A stretch of DNA of 64,000 bases from SAR202 cluster bacterium. GTDB lineage: Bacteria; Chloroflexota; Dehalococcoidia; Lucifugimonadales; UBA3495. The notes below the pieces were generated by a model. The model searched no databases, had not been told where the DNA came from, and worked only from the letters and a program-made list of their open reading frames with translations. This document shows, in pieces, positions 23,764 to 32,887 of this stretch (within the stretch, counting starts at the first letter, position 1; each line of letters opens with the position of its first letter). The stretch is taken from NCBI GenBank assembly GCA_013204585.1, contig JABMNL010000030.1, positions 1-64,000 of the forward strand. The letters are read 5' to 3'. A program made the translations under genes and the position numbers.

Positions 23764-25131
23764 TTGGAACTCACTAAAAGAATTGCCCAATACGTCGTCA
23801 ACACCAGCCTGGAAGACTTTCCTCCCGAGGCTATATCGGCCGCCAAAGCAGCCATCATCGATTGCCTGGGCTGTGCATTGGCCGGCTCCAAAGAGCCTCT
23901 GGCCGACATTTTGGTCAACTACGTGAAAGACTTGGGCGGCAAGCCCGCCGCCACCGTGATTGGGCGGGGATTCAAGACCAACGCAACCGAAGCCGCCCTG
24001 GTTAATGGGGCCATGTCCCACGCATTGGACTACGACGACATTACCGTCGTAACCAAGACACACCCCAGCGCCGTGTTGATTCCGGCAGCGCTGCCAGTTG
24101 CCGAAGAGGTCGGAGCGTCGGGCCGAGACATGCTCTTGGCCTACCTGCTGGGATTTGAAGTCGCCTGCGCGGTGGGCGAATCCATCAGCCCCGCCTACTT
24201 CGACGACCTAGGCTGGCATCCCACCGGGCCATTGGGCGCACTCGGGGCCGCCGCTGCTGCGTCTCGACTGCTGGGACTTAATGAAGAGCAGACCGCCATG
24301 GCAATCTCGCTGGGCGCGTCCCAGTCGTCGGGTCTACGCCAAAACTTTGGCACCATGACCAAGCCGTTCCACACCGGCCACGCCTGCAAGTCGGGCATCA
24401 CCGCCGCCAAACTAGTCAAGGGCGGCTTCACCTCCGGCACCGACGCCATTGAGGGCCGCTTTGGGTTCATGCGCGCCTTCTCCGGCGGCAAGGACTACAA
24501 CCCAGAGCACGCCGCCGCATCGTTGGGCAGCCGTTGCTTCATGGTTGAGTCTGGGATTGAGATCAAAAAGTACCCCTGCTGCGGCAGCGCCCACTTGGCC
24601 TTGGACGCCACCACGATGATTCAGCAACACGAGACGCTAGAGGCGGCCAACATTGAAAGAATCGATGTCACGGTGAACTTTGACCCACCCCGGTCATTGA
24701 TTCACTCCCGGCCCAAAGAGGGACTTGAGGGCAAGTTCAGCATGCAATACTGCCTGGCAGCCGAAATTTTGGACGGTCACGTAGGCATGTCGACCTTCAC
24801 CGATGAGCAGGTGATGCGCCCCGAGGCTCAAGAGTTAATCCCCAAGATTGAGATGAAGCGCACACCTGGCTTTGAGGGCCAGATTAGTTGGACGGAACCG
24901 TTCAACGTGGTCGAAATTCACCTTAAAGACGGGCGAGTCCTCACGGAGCAGGCCGAACGTGACAGCGTCGGCGCACTACGTGGCGCAACATTTGACGACG
25001 TGCGGGCGAAATACTTGGACTGCGCCAGCCTCGCCCTGACAGCCGAGAACGCTAAGACAACATTACAAATGATGGACGACCTCGAAAACATCGGCCCAGT
25101 TGGCCCGTTAGCCGACTTACTGGGCGGTTAA
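23764..25131 (+). CDS. MmgE/PrpD family protein
   Basis: This family includes 2-methylcitrate dehydratase and cis-aconitate decarboxylase. The protein shows the hallmarks AAIIDCLGCALAG, NGAMSHALDYDD, HPSAVLIPAAL, LGWHPTGPLGALGAAAAASR, TMTKPFHTGHACKSGI and IKKYPCCGSAHLALD. The length is about 455 residues, as usual for the family. It acts on a small di- or tricarboxylate, but prpB and prpC are absent nearby, so methylcitrate metabolism is not supported by context. The start is taken as TTG, eight bases after GAGGG, giving the typical ELTKRIAQYVV; the frame is open further upstream. Confidence 0.88.
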   Translation: MELTKRIAQYVVNTSLEDFPPEAISAAKAAIIDCLGCALAGSKEPLADILVNYVKDLGGKPAATVIGRGFKTNATEAALVNGAMSHALDYDDITVVTKTHPSAVLIPAALPVAEEVGASGRDMLLAYLLGFEVACAVGESISPAYFDDLGWHPTGPLGALGAAAAASRLLGLNEEQTAMAISLGASQSSGLRQNFGTMTKPFHTGHACKSGITAAKLVKGGFTSGTDAIEGRFGFMRAFSGGKDYNPEHAAASLGSRCFMVESGIEIKKYPCCGSAHLALDATTMIQQHETLEAANIERIDVTVNFDPPRSLIHSRPKEGLEGKFSMQYCLAAEILDGHVGMSTFTDEQVMRPEAQELIPKIEMKRTPGFEGQISWTEPFNVVEIHLKDGRVLTEQAERDSVGALRGATFDDVRAKYLDCASLALTAENAKTTLQMMDDLENIGPVGPLADLLGG

Positions 25132-25195
25132 AACTAGAAGCCCCAGGCTCAATCCAATACTGGAGTTCAACCTTCAAATCATTATTTGATAGTTA

Positions 25196-25225
25196 TTGAC
25201 AATGAAATCCGCCCACCAGTAAGAT
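25196..25225 (+). promoter_or_regulatory. Sigma70-type promoter of the DUF1800 operon
   Basis: A consensus -35 TTGACA (25196-25201) is followed after 18 bases by -10 TAAGAT (25220-25225), predicting a start near 25232 and a 5' leader of about 100 bases. It is one of the clearest promoters in the window. Confidence 0.75.
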
Positions 25226-25335
25226 ATGAGGCAAGAACCCTTAGGCGTTTCACGCCTTGTAATTACCCCGGATCCAGGCTATAAATCCGGTATGCCTCAC
25301 CGAAATGTTGAGCATGACCGATTGGGAGGAGCGAG

Positions 25336-26739
25336 ATGAGTACTCAAGATATCGCCTTAATGGCCCACCTTATGCGCCGCGCTGGCTTTGGCGCCACCAG
25401 GGAAGAACTGGAAGTCCGCGTAGCCAAGGGCTACGAAGCTACAGTAGAAGAGCTGCTTAACACCCAAGATCAGGTTGAACTAGACCGCAACGAAATGATG
25501 CGGTTCCACCCTTGGACCTGGCGTCCCGGCACACTCCCCGGCATGGGCGCCGCCGAGTGGCTTCACGACTTGGTTAACACCAAGCGCCCCCTGGAAGAAA
25601 AGATGTCCCTTTTCTGGCACGGCATCTTCGCCACTGGCGTATCCAAGGTAGACCACTACGACGACGTCATGGATATGATTGTCAAGTTCCGCAACAAGGG
25701 CCTTGGCGACTTCCGAGAACTGCTCCTAGAGATGGCCAAAGACCCAGCCATGATTTACTGGCTAGACAACTGCGACAACCACGCCGACGCGGTCAACGAG
25801 AACTGGGGCCGCGAACTGCTGGAACTCTTCAGCATGGGCCAGGGCAACTACACCGAAGTTGACGTTCGGGAATGCTCCCGGGCCTTCACGGGCTGGACCA
25901 TCCAGCCCAAGTTGCCCCGTGGCCCCATCGGTCGCCACGACTGGTTCTTTGAGTTCAAAGAGGAAGACCACGACGACTCCGAGAAGACCTTCTTGAACCA
26001 CACCGGAGACCTCAACGGCGACGACATCATTCGCATTATCAGCGAAGACCCGGCCTGTGCCCGGTTCATCGCACGCCACCTGTACAACTTCTTCGTGGCC
26101 GACGAGGCCCAGGTTCCCGCTTGGGCGGTGACGCCGCCCCGCGACCCAGAAGCCGTTGACCTGCTGGCCAATACGTTAATGAATAACGGCTACGACATGC
26201 GCACCACCCTGCGTGTGCTGTTCAACTCCGATTTCTTCAAGAACTCCCGCTTCGAACGCCTGAAGAACCCCACCGAAGTAGTGGTAGGGACTCTCAGGAT
26301 GGTCGGCGGCGCCGAGTTCCCAGCCCCCGGCATCGGCGACCTGTCCCGCCAGCCCAGCTATATGGGCCAAGACCTGCTCAACCCGCCCAGCGTTGAGGGT
26401 TGGCACACCGGCGCAGAGTGGATTAACAGCGGCTCTTTGATGCGCCGCGTGAACTTCACCGCCGAACTGGTGGGAGACGTTTCCCGACCTGGTATTCGGA
26501 ACATGGTCGACCGGCTAATCGCCCAGGGCGACACCGCACCTGCGGCCGTGGTCAATGGCTGCCTGGACCTGATGGGTCCTCTAGAGGTAAATCCGGAGAG
26601 TCTTACTGAGTTGGTCGGCTTCGTTGGCGAAGGCGGCGACTTCTCCTGGGACTCGGCCGATAACATAGAGAAATCCACGGTTCGCGTATCAGAGTTGCTC
26701 CAACTCATCGTTTCGCTACGCGAATACCAGTACGCTTAA
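25336..26739 (+). CDS. DUF1800 family protein
   Basis: This 467-residue DUF1800 protein has the N-terminal LMRRAGFGATREELE. It also has KMSLFWHGIFATG, the NENWGRELLELFSMGQGNYTE block, CSRAFTGWTIQ, and C-terminal PPSVEGWHTGAEWINSG. The function of DUF1800 is unknown. It is almost always next to DUF1501, as here. Many members are exported, but no signal peptide is visible in this one. GGAGGAG lies six bases before the ATG. It is first in a three-gene operon. Confidence 0.93.
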   Translation: MSTQDIALMAHLMRRAGFGATREELEVRVAKGYEATVEELLNTQDQVELDRNEMMRFHPWTWRPGTLPGMGAAEWLHDLVNTKRPLEEKMSLFWHGIFATGVSKVDHYDDVMDMIVKFRNKGLGDFRELLLEMAKDPAMIYWLDNCDNHADAVNENWGRELLELFSMGQGNYTEVDVRECSRAFTGWTIQPKLPRGPIGRHDWFFEFKEEDHDDSEKTFLNHTGDLNGDDIIRIISEDPACARFIARHLYNFFVADEAQVPAWAVTPPRDPEAVDLLANTLMNNGYDMRTTLRVLFNSDFFKNSRFERLKNPTEVVVGTLRMVGGAEFPAPGIGDLSRQPSYMGQDLLNPPSVEGWHTGAEWINSGSLMRRVNFTAELVGDVSRPGIRNMVDRLIAQGDTAPAAVVNGCLDLMGPLEVNPESLTELVGFVGEGGDFSWDSADNIEKSTVRVSELLQLIVSLREYQYA

Positions 26740-26760
26740 TTCGTAGGAGATAGCAGACAG

Positions 26761-27891
26761 ATGACTAGCACAAAGAAAGACCCAATTTTGGTTGTATTCC
26801 AGTTGTCCGGGGGAAACGATTACCTGAACACGGTTATCCCCTACGCCAACCCGATATACCGAGACGCCCGCCCCACCGTTGGAATCGCCGAAGACCGCGT
26901 AATCAAAGTTGACGACAAGATTGGGTTCCACCCTGAGATGGGACCTTTGAAGAACGTCTATGACCGTGGCGACATGGCCATCATCCACGGCATCGGGTAC
27001 CCCAAGTCCCCGCGTTCCCACTTCCGCTCGATGGACATTTGGCACACCTGTGAGCCCATCAAGCTCGGAACCGAGGGTTGGCTAGGCCGCGCCACCCGCG
27101 ACCTCGACCCCAAGAAAGAAAACGTGCTGACCACCGTCAGCTTCGGCCCCTCGCTTTTCCGGGCTTTGTCCCTGCCGGGCACCCCGGTAGCAGTGGTTGA
27201 CGACCTAGACAACTACGGCCTGCTCACCGGTATTTCCGACACCGAGCAGCGCAATAAGATTCTTGACCGTTTCTCTCGGATGTACTCTCCCGCCATCGGG
27301 AGCAGCGCCGTGATGGACTATCTGGGCCAGACCGGCTTGGATACCCTGAAGGGTGCCGACATCTTGAAAGAAGCCCCCAAGATATACACCTCTAACGTGG
27401 AATATCCCGACACTCCAATCGCCAAAAAGCTGAAGGGCATTGCCCAAGTGCACATGGCCAACTTGGGTACTCGCATCTTCTACGTCGACCACGGCAGCTT
27501 CGACAGCCACTCCAACCAGAATGGCATGGCCGACAAACTGTGGAAAGACGTTTCCGAGGGCCTGTCCTCTTTCTTGGACGACCTGCGTGAGCACGATGTC
27601 AGCGACAACGTTTCCGTCCTGATGTTTACCGAGTTCGGTCGACGGACCCATGACAATGGTTCCGGCACCGACCACGGCGCTGGCGGAGCGGCCTTCATGT
27701 TCGGCGACGCCGTTAAAGGCGGCCAGTACAGCGAATACCCATCCCTGGCAGCCAACGACCTGGAACAGGGCGACGTTGTACCCAACTACGACTTCCGCGG
27801 CCTGTACACCACGATCATGGAAGACTGGATGGGCCTGGACGGCAAGCCTATCGTGGATGGCAGCTTCGAGAAGCTACCAATCTTCGCCTAG
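26761..27891 (+). CDS. DUF1501 family protein
   Basis: This 376-residue DUF1501 protein has an alkaline-phosphatase/sulfatase-like fold. Motifs include VVFQLSGGNDYLNTVIPY, KSPRSHFRSMDIWH, FYVDHGSFDSHSNQ, MFTEFGRRTHDNGSGTDHG and GAAFMFGD. These supply Asp/His residues expected for a metal site. The function is not established experimentally for this family as far as I know. The usual Tat signal is absent; the protein starts directly at the first strand. It follows DUF1800 by 21 bases with AGGAGA upstream of ATG. Confidence 0.93.
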   Translation: MTSTKKDPILVVFQLSGGNDYLNTVIPYANPIYRDARPTVGIAEDRVIKVDDKIGFHPEMGPLKNVYDRGDMAIIHGIGYPKSPRSHFRSMDIWHTCEPIKLGTEGWLGRATRDLDPKKENVLTTVSFGPSLFRALSLPGTPVAVVDDLDNYGLLTGISDTEQRNKILDRFSRMYSPAIGSSAVMDYLGQTGLDTLKGADILKEAPKIYTSNVEYPDTPIAKKLKGIAQVHMANLGTRIFYVDHGSFDSHSNQNGMADKLWKDVSEGLSSFLDDLREHDVSDNVSVLMFTEFGRRTHDNGSGTDHGAGGAAFMFGDAVKGGQYSEYPSLAANDLEQGDVVPNYDFRGLYTTIMEDWMGLDGKPIVDGSFEKLPIFA

Positions 27892-27940
27892 GTATACCAA
27901 TAGGTAGACCAACCGGTTCAGCAGCTTAAATCAGATTAAT

Positions 27941-27964
27941 ACGGGCGGCGCATGCGCCGCCCGT
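27941..27964. promoter_or_regulatory. Perfect 24-bp palindrome between DUF1501 and NHL genes
   Basis: ACGGGCGGCGCA followed directly by TGCGCCGCCCGT is a perfect 12+12 palindrome, 50 bases after the DUF1501 stop. There is no T-run, so it may be a transcript-stabilising hairpin or a weak stop that lowers NHL expression. Confidence 0.55.
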
Positions 27965-28033
27965 AAGTAAATGCTCCGGTACGCGAACAATTAAAAATTC
28001 GTTAACCGGGCTTCAACCATACGGAGGTAAATA

Positions 28034-29098
28034 ATGCTTACGGAAACAGTGGCCGGAAGAACTTACGACTATAGCCACAACGTTGGCCGCGGCGCACAGA
28101 CCGGAATGGGCTTCAACTGGCCCGTCGCAATGACATTCGGTCCTGACGGCACCATGTACGTCGCCAACCGTGGCAGCGAAACCATCAGCAACGTCGGCTG
28201 GAACCGTACCGGCGTAGGCCAGCGGATTTCCAAGCTCACCATTGGCGCCGAACGGGGCGATGAAGAATTCCTGGGTGAATTCAGCCGCTACGGCAACAAC
28301 GAAGGCCAGCTAATCTGGCCCGCCGGCCTTGCTTCAGACAACCAAGGCCAGGTTTACGTCACCGACGAGTGGCTAAACAGAGTGTCCGTCTTTGATAAAG
28401 AGGGCGGATTCACCCGCACCTTCAACACCGTCCAACCCGGCGACGGCGAAACCAACGGGGCCTCAGGCATCGCTATTGCCGCCGACGGTACCATCTACGT
28501 CTCCGACAGCCGCAGCCATCAGGTTCGGATGTTCCAGAATGACGGCACCTTCATCAAATCCTTCGGGTCCCAGGGCGTAACCGAAGGGCAGTTCGACTCC
28601 CCGTGGGGGATGACGGTAGACAACGACGGCAAGGTCTATGTTGCCGACTTTGGTAACCACCGCGTCCAGAAGTTCTCCGCCGACGGCACCTTCGAGCTTC
28701 AAATTGGCCGCCCCGGTAACAAACGCGGCGACCTGACCAACCCGACCGACGTGGCCGTAGACCCCGATGGCGACATCTACGTCTGCGACTGGACCAAGAA
28801 CCGGTGGGACCGGGGACGAGTCCATATCTTCACCGCCGATGGCAGGTTCCTAACTGCCTTGACCGGTGACGCCCAACAGTTGTCGGCTTGGGCCCAGATG
28901 ACCGTCGATGCCAACGCTGATTACGCCAAGCGTCGTCGTGAAGTCGCCAGCACCGAGCCGGAATGGACCTTTGCCCAGCCCGTTGGCGTGGAATGGGACG
29001 CCGCCAACAACCGGCTGATGGTCGCCGACACCCAACGTAGCCGTCTGCAGATTTACACAAAGAAGTCTGGCTACATGGTGCCCCAGCTCAACCTCTGA
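28034..29098 (+). CDS. NHL-repeat beta-propeller protein
   Basis: This 354-residue protein is built from about six NHL repeats (PAGLASDNQGQVYVTDEWLN, IAADGTIYVSDSRSHQVRMF, MTVDNDGKVYVADFGNHRVQ and others). It is predicted to form a six-bladed beta-propeller used for binding or, rarely, catalysis. No signal peptide is visible. GGAGG lies six bases before ATG. It follows DUF1501 by 142 bases, and a terminator stands 62 bases after its stop, so it probably completes the operon. Confidence 0.9.
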   Translation: MLTETVAGRTYDYSHNVGRGAQTGMGFNWPVAMTFGPDGTMYVANRGSETISNVGWNRTGVGQRISKLTIGAERGDEEFLGEFSRYGNNEGQLIWPAGLASDNQGQVYVTDEWLNRVSVFDKEGGFTRTFNTVQPGDGETNGASGIAIAADGTIYVSDSRSHQVRMFQNDGTFIKSFGSQGVTEGQFDSPWGMTVDNDGKVYVADFGNHRVQKFSADGTFELQIGRPGNKRGDLTNPTDVAVDPDGDIYVCDWTKNRWDRGRVHIFTADGRFLTALTGDAQQLSAWAQMTVDANADYAKRRREVASTEPEWTFAQPVGVEWDAANNRLMVADTQRSRLQIYTKKSGYMVPQLNL

Positions 29099-29160
29099 TT
29101 CTCAAGTCCGGCGGCTTAAAACGTTGGACTATGTACCGGAACATTCAGTAGCAACTATCT

Positions 29161-29199
29161 CTTGGCGGAGCCGTAAAGGTCTCCGCCAAGAGTATTTTT
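29161..29199 (+). terminator. Intrinsic terminator after the NHL gene
   Basis: A perfect 10-bp stem CTTGGCGGAG/CTCCGCCAAG (29161-29190) is followed by AGTATTTTTA. It ends the DUF1800-DUF1501-NHL transcript. Confidence 0.8.
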
Positions 29200-29303
29200 A
29201 GACCATTACCAGACAAGCGATTTCACTCAATTGACCAGACCTACGCTTATCTTGGATTAAATGAATACGTCTCAACATATAAAATACGGGCGGTTCCTGC
29301 CCA

Positions 29304-29639
29304 ATGCCTGAACCAATGAGCAAAGAGACCGAGGCCGCTTTCCTCAAGATGGCCCAAGAACAACCTGAAATGACCTGCGGCCAAGCCCCAATCGAGATTC
29401 TTGAGGCCGCATCCTCTGATGCCGAGCCGACCCCGTTCATGGAAGAGTACTTCGCCGCTGGCTACGCCGAATTTCTGGCCGTCAAACACGGACGTCGAAT
29501 CAACCTTCCCCAGGCTCTTATTGACCGGGCCATCCTAGTCCTTTGGCGTCGCGCGGGCCTGGTCCACACAGACCACTTGCTCAGCCAAGAAAGCCCCGAC
29601 GCCAACAAGCCATTCTTCGACGACGAAGGGTTGTACTGA
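29304..29639 (+). CDS. Hypothetical protein
   Basis: I do not recognise this 111-residue soluble, acidic protein. It has an N-terminal helical segment (KETEAAFLKMAQEQPEM), a middle FMEEYFAAGYAEFLAVKHGR and a C-terminal HTDHLLSQES. There is no signal peptide or membrane segment. Start choice is weak: ATG at 29304 or 29316, neither with a good ribosome binding site. Reading-frame length and ordinary amino-acid make-up support a real gene. It stands alone before repeat copy E. Confidence 0.6.
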   Translation: MPEPMSKETEAAFLKMAQEQPEMTCGQAPIEILEAASSDAEPTPFMEEYFAAGYAEFLAVKHGRRINLPQALIDRAILVLWRRAGLVHTDHLLSQESPDANKPFFDDEGLY

Positions 29640-29669
29640 CAAACACAAAGAAAACTTGGGGGACAACGC

Positions 29670-29863
29670 GGAAATCCCCCTAGCCCCCTTTATGAAAGGG
29701 GGAACCTTGCTGACGGAGTTGTAGCAGGGCACGGGAACACAAAGTAAGGGCTATCACCTCCCCTTTGCGAAAGGGGGAGAATGCGGCGCAGATTGGCTCT
29801 TTTTAAAAACCGCAAGAGTCCGGAGGTCAAACCCCCTTTCATAAAGGGGGCTTGGGGGATTCC
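29670..29863. repeat. Intergenic palindromic repeat, copy E (three cores)
   Basis: This is the longest copy, bounded by GGAAATCCCCCTAG and TTGGGGGATTCC. It holds three cores: CCCCCTTTATGAAAGGGGG, CCCCTTTGCGAAAGGGGG and CCCCCTTTCATAAAGGGGG. It fills the 275-base gap between the hypothetical gene and the aminotransferase and carries no gene. Confidence 0.75.
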
Positions 29864-29914
29864 CTCCCCCACAGCGGCACTGCACCAGATCAGCACACCA
29901 ACGGGGAGTAAACC

Positions 29915-31108
29915 ATGGCCGACCAGTTCAACTACGACAATCTCTTCTCCGCAAATTCACGAGAGGCCCCTCCGGGCAGCGTGCGCCATTCAAAGTACGA
30001 CTTTGCCGTGGCCTATCCCGACCCGGACAACTTACCATTGGAAGACCTGATCGAGTCTGTCAGAAGCGGGTTTGAACGAGAAGGCCGAGACCTTGCGTAC
30101 TATTCCTCTGCCTCAGGCGACCCCGAGCTAAGAAAGCTGGTGGCCGAGAAGCTAACCCGCGAGCGCAACATGAAGGTGACCGCCGACGACATGGTGTTGA
30201 CCTCCGGGTCTGGCGAAGCCATTGGCATCCTAATCCAAGCCCTCACCGACCCTGGCGACGTGGTCTTGGTCGAAGAATTTGTCTACTTGGGAACCCTGAA
30301 CCAGATGCGCCGTTACGGGGCCGATGTCGTCGGGGTCAAGTGCGACGACGACGGAATCGTTCCCGCCGACTTGGACTCGGTGATTACCGAACAAATCGCC
30401 AAGGGCAAGAAGGTCAAGTACCTCTACACCATCCCCGCGTTCCAAAACCCCATGGGCTGGACCATGAGCCTGGAACGCCGCAAGCAGGTGCTAGAGGTCA
30501 CCGGCAAGCACGGCATACCCATCTTCGAGGATGATTGCTACGCCGACCTGCGGTTCGAAGGCGAAGACGTAACTTCGTTCCACTCTTTAGACGACACTGG
30601 CCGAGTAGTTTACGCGGGATCATTCTCCAAGATTATCGCTCCCGGCATGCGCATGGGTTACCTGGTAGCTCCGAAGCCGGTCATTAGCCGGGCCTGGAGT
30701 TTCAAATCTGGTGGCGCTGTGAGCCAATTCACCGCCCTGACCATCGCGGAATTTATGAAAAACGGCATGCAAGAGCACATTGAAGTGCAAAACCAGGCCT
30801 TGATGGTGAAACGCGATGCCATGGTGGCCGCATTAGGCGAGAACTTTGGCAGCTCGGTAACTTGGATCGTCCCCCAGGGCGGGCTCTACATTTGGGTCAA
30901 ATTCCCCAAGGGTACTGACCTGAACGCAGTGCAGGAACAGGTTTTCGAAGAGGGAGTTAGCTACTACAATGGCTCCCAATTCTCACCGACGGGCGAGGGG
31001 TCCAATTACCTGCGCCTCTGTTTCGGTCACCCATCGACAGACACCATCCGCGAAGGAATTGGGGAGTTGGCCAAGATACTCGAAAAGATTGGCACGTTCT
31101 CTGGGTAG
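29915..31108 (+). CDS. PLP-dependent aminotransferase, MocR/2-aminoadipate type
   Basis: This 397-residue fold-type I aminotransferase is of the LysN/MocR-like subgroup. It has YYSSASGDPELRKLVAEKL, VLTSGSGEAIGILIQAL, IPAFQNPMG (substrate loop), EDDCYADLRF and YAGSFSKIIAPGMRMGY with the Schiff-base lysine. The C-terminal LRLCFGHPS supplies the carboxylate-binding arginine. No DNA-binding domain is attached. It differs clearly from the aminotransferase at 20.2 kb. GGGGAG lies six bases before ATG. Confidence 0.92.
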   Translation: MADQFNYDNLFSANSREAPPGSVRHSKYDFAVAYPDPDNLPLEDLIESVRSGFEREGRDLAYYSSASGDPELRKLVAEKLTRERNMKVTADDMVLTSGSGEAIGILIQALTDPGDVVLVEEFVYLGTLNQMRRYGADVVGVKCDDDGIVPADLDSVITEQIAKGKKVKYLYTIPAFQNPMGWTMSLERRKQVLEVTGKHGIPIFEDDCYADLRFEGEDVTSFHSLDDTGRVVYAGSFSKIIAPGMRMGYLVAPKPVISRAWSFKSGGAVSQFTALTIAEFMKNGMQEHIEVQNQALMVKRDAMVAALGENFGSSVTWIVPQGGLYIWVKFPKGTDLNAVQEQVFEEGVSYYNGSQFSPTGEGSNYLRLCFGHPSTDTIREGIGELAKILEKIGTFSG

Positions 31109-31135
31109 AATTCCCAACGGCCACGAATCAGTCGA

Positions 31136-31171
31136 AAAAGGGGCGTCCCGATGAATCAGGACACCCCTTTT
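31136..31171. terminator. Bidirectional terminator between convergent genes
   Basis: AAAAGGGGCGTCC and GGACACCCCTTTT form a 13-bp stem with one mismatch and a 10-base loop. A and T runs on the outer sides give a U-tract on either strand. It serves the aminotransferase (+) and possibly dihydropyrimidinase (-). Confidence 0.65.
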
Positions 31172-31215
31172 GGTACACCCAGTAGAGATGGTTGCGGGTT
31201 GGTGAAACGCCCCCA

Positions 31216-31245
31216 TCCTAACCTTCCCCCGGCGCGGGGGAAGGG
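31216..31245. repeat. GC-rich hairpin repeat
   Basis: ATCCTAACCTTCCCCC-GGCGC-GGGGGAAGG forms a strong 9-bp hairpin. A half copy (GCGGCGCGGGGGAAGGGTTT) lies at about 32868-32887, beyond the dihydropyrimidinase gene. It looks like a further REP-type family. No gene is in the 228 bases between the convergent genes here. Confidence 0.45.
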
Positions 31246-31336
31246 ACTACTTGTGATAATCCGGCTGTCATCCCAGTTAATCATGACTCACCAACTCGTG
31301 GTTGCTGGCCCAGCCCATGAAAACACGGCTGCGCCG

Positions 31337-32761
31337 TTAGGCTACGGGGCGGTTGGTTACTGCTGGGTCTATTTTGCGCGGGATGAACTTGCCACTGCCA
31401 GCGACAGCCTTGAACTCCCCGCCTTCAACCACGACATTGCCACGGAGTAGGGTGGTCACCGGCCAGCCGTCAGCCTCGAAGCCTTCCCAGATACTGTAGT
31501 CGGAGATGTGGAAATCGTTGATGGTCAGCTTGCGCTTGAAGTTGGTATCGATAAGAGTGATGTCCGCATCGCTACCTGGGGCCAAGACGCCCTTGCGGGG
31601 GTAGAGTCCCATAATCTTGGCCGCATTGGCCGAAGTAACATCCACGAACCGCTGCAAGGACATACCCCGGCGGGAAACGCCCTCGCTATAGGTTACGCCC
31701 ATCCGGGCTTCGGCCCCATTATGTCCACCCGTCACATCCGAGACCGTTCGGCCAGCAATTTTAGTCTCCCATGACGTGCAGTACTCGTCGGTGGCCATGG
31801 TGCTCAGGCCGTTGTTAACAATCCCGTTCCACAGAGACTGCCGGTCGTCCTCCGACTTTAAGGAAGGGTAGGTGTGGTACTTCATGCCGTTCTCTTCCTT
31901 ATAGTTCTCGGCACCGAAACAGCAATAGTTATGGAGTGTCTCGCCGTACACCGGTCGTCCGTTGGAGCGGGCCTCCAATATGTTCTGCAATCCTTGGGTG
32001 GCACTAACGTGCACGAAGTAGACCGGCGCTCCAGTCCATTCGGCAACCCGGAGCACCCGCCGGAACGAGACATCCTCGGACTCGGCGCTGTGAACTAGGT
32101 GCATGTTGTACCACTCGGTCCGTTCTTCCCGAGCCAGCTTCTGGTACATGTGCTGCACCATGTCGTCGTCTTCAGAGTGCACCAACAGCATGGCGTTCAT
32201 CTTTTGTATCTCCACCATCAAGTCATGGAGGTGCCCGGTGCCAACCATGCGCGGCTCGCCGGTGGTGGCGGGAGGCCGAATGTTGGTGGTGAATATCTTG
32301 ATGGTCGGATGGCCGTCCTCCACTGCCTCATGGATTGAACCAAATATTTCTGGTGGAATCGCTCCCAGGAGCATGAGGTGATGGGCATAATCGGCGTAGG
32401 AATTGCCCTGCCATTCGGTTGTCCTTTCTTGGATTGCCTGGGGAATGTCGATGCCGGGGTACTGAATGGCGAAATCCAGCAGCGTGGTGGTGCCGCCAAA
32501 CAGGGCGGCGCGGCTAACCTCGGCAGGAGGGGCCGTCTTGAGGTCGCCATGCCCCATAATCGGCGCTGAAATATGGGCATGAGGCTCAATTCCGCCAGGA
32601 ACAACTATCGTCCCACTGGCGTCAATAACACGGGCACCCTCGTCAGGCAAGGTCCCCGGAGCAGCCACTGCTACAATTTTTTCTCCCTGAACGGCAACGT
32701 CCCATTCGCCAACGCCCATGGGAGTTACAACTTGTCCGCCTCTGATTATCAAATCCAGCAT
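31337..32761 (-). CDS. Dihydropyrimidinase/hydantoinase family amidohydrolase
   Basis: This 474-residue cyclic amidohydrolase opens dihydropyrimidine, hydantoin or similar rings. It has an N-terminal beta-sandwich strand LIIRGGQVV, the metal pair His61/His63 in GGIEPHAHIS, a likely carboxylated lysine in PTIKIFTT, MLLVHSEDDD, VYFVHVSATQG with a metal histidine, and MATDEYCTSW with the catalytic Asp. C-terminal GSDADITLID is typical. AGGAGGG lies eight bases before ATG. It is 126 bases downstream of an MFS transporter on the same strand, suggesting an uptake and hydrolysis pair. Confidence 0.9.
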   Translation of the reverse strand: MLDLIIRGGQVVTPMGVGEWDVAVQGEKIVAVAAPGTLPDEGARVIDASGTIVVPGGIEPHAHISAPIMGHGDLKTAPPAEVSRAALFGGTTTLLDFAIQYPGIDIPQAIQERTTEWQGNSYADYAHHLMLLGAIPPEIFGSIHEAVEDGHPTIKIFTTNIRPPATTGEPRMVGTGHLHDLMVEIQKMNAMLLVHSEDDDMVQHMYQKLAREERTEWYNMHLVHSAESEDVSFRRVLRVAEWTGAPVYFVHVSATQGLQNILEARSNGRPVYGETLHNYCCFGAENYKEENGMKYHTYPSLKSEDDRQSLWNGIVNNGLSTMATDEYCTSWETKIAGRTVSDVTGGHNGAEARMGVTYSEGVSRRGMSLQRFVDVTSANAAKIMGLYPRKGVLAPGSDADITLIDTNFKRKLTINDFHISDYSIWEGFEADGWPVTTLLRGNVVVEGGEFKAVAGSGKFIPRKIDPAVTNRPVA

Positions 32762-32887
32762 GATTGCGCCCTCCTATTAGTTGAGCAAATCCAGGCCACG
32801 CCTAGATGTGATAACGGAGTTTAGCATAGAGCCAGAGGCATGGCACGAGAGTAGACAGAGAAGGGTTGCGGCGCGGGGGAAGGGTTT

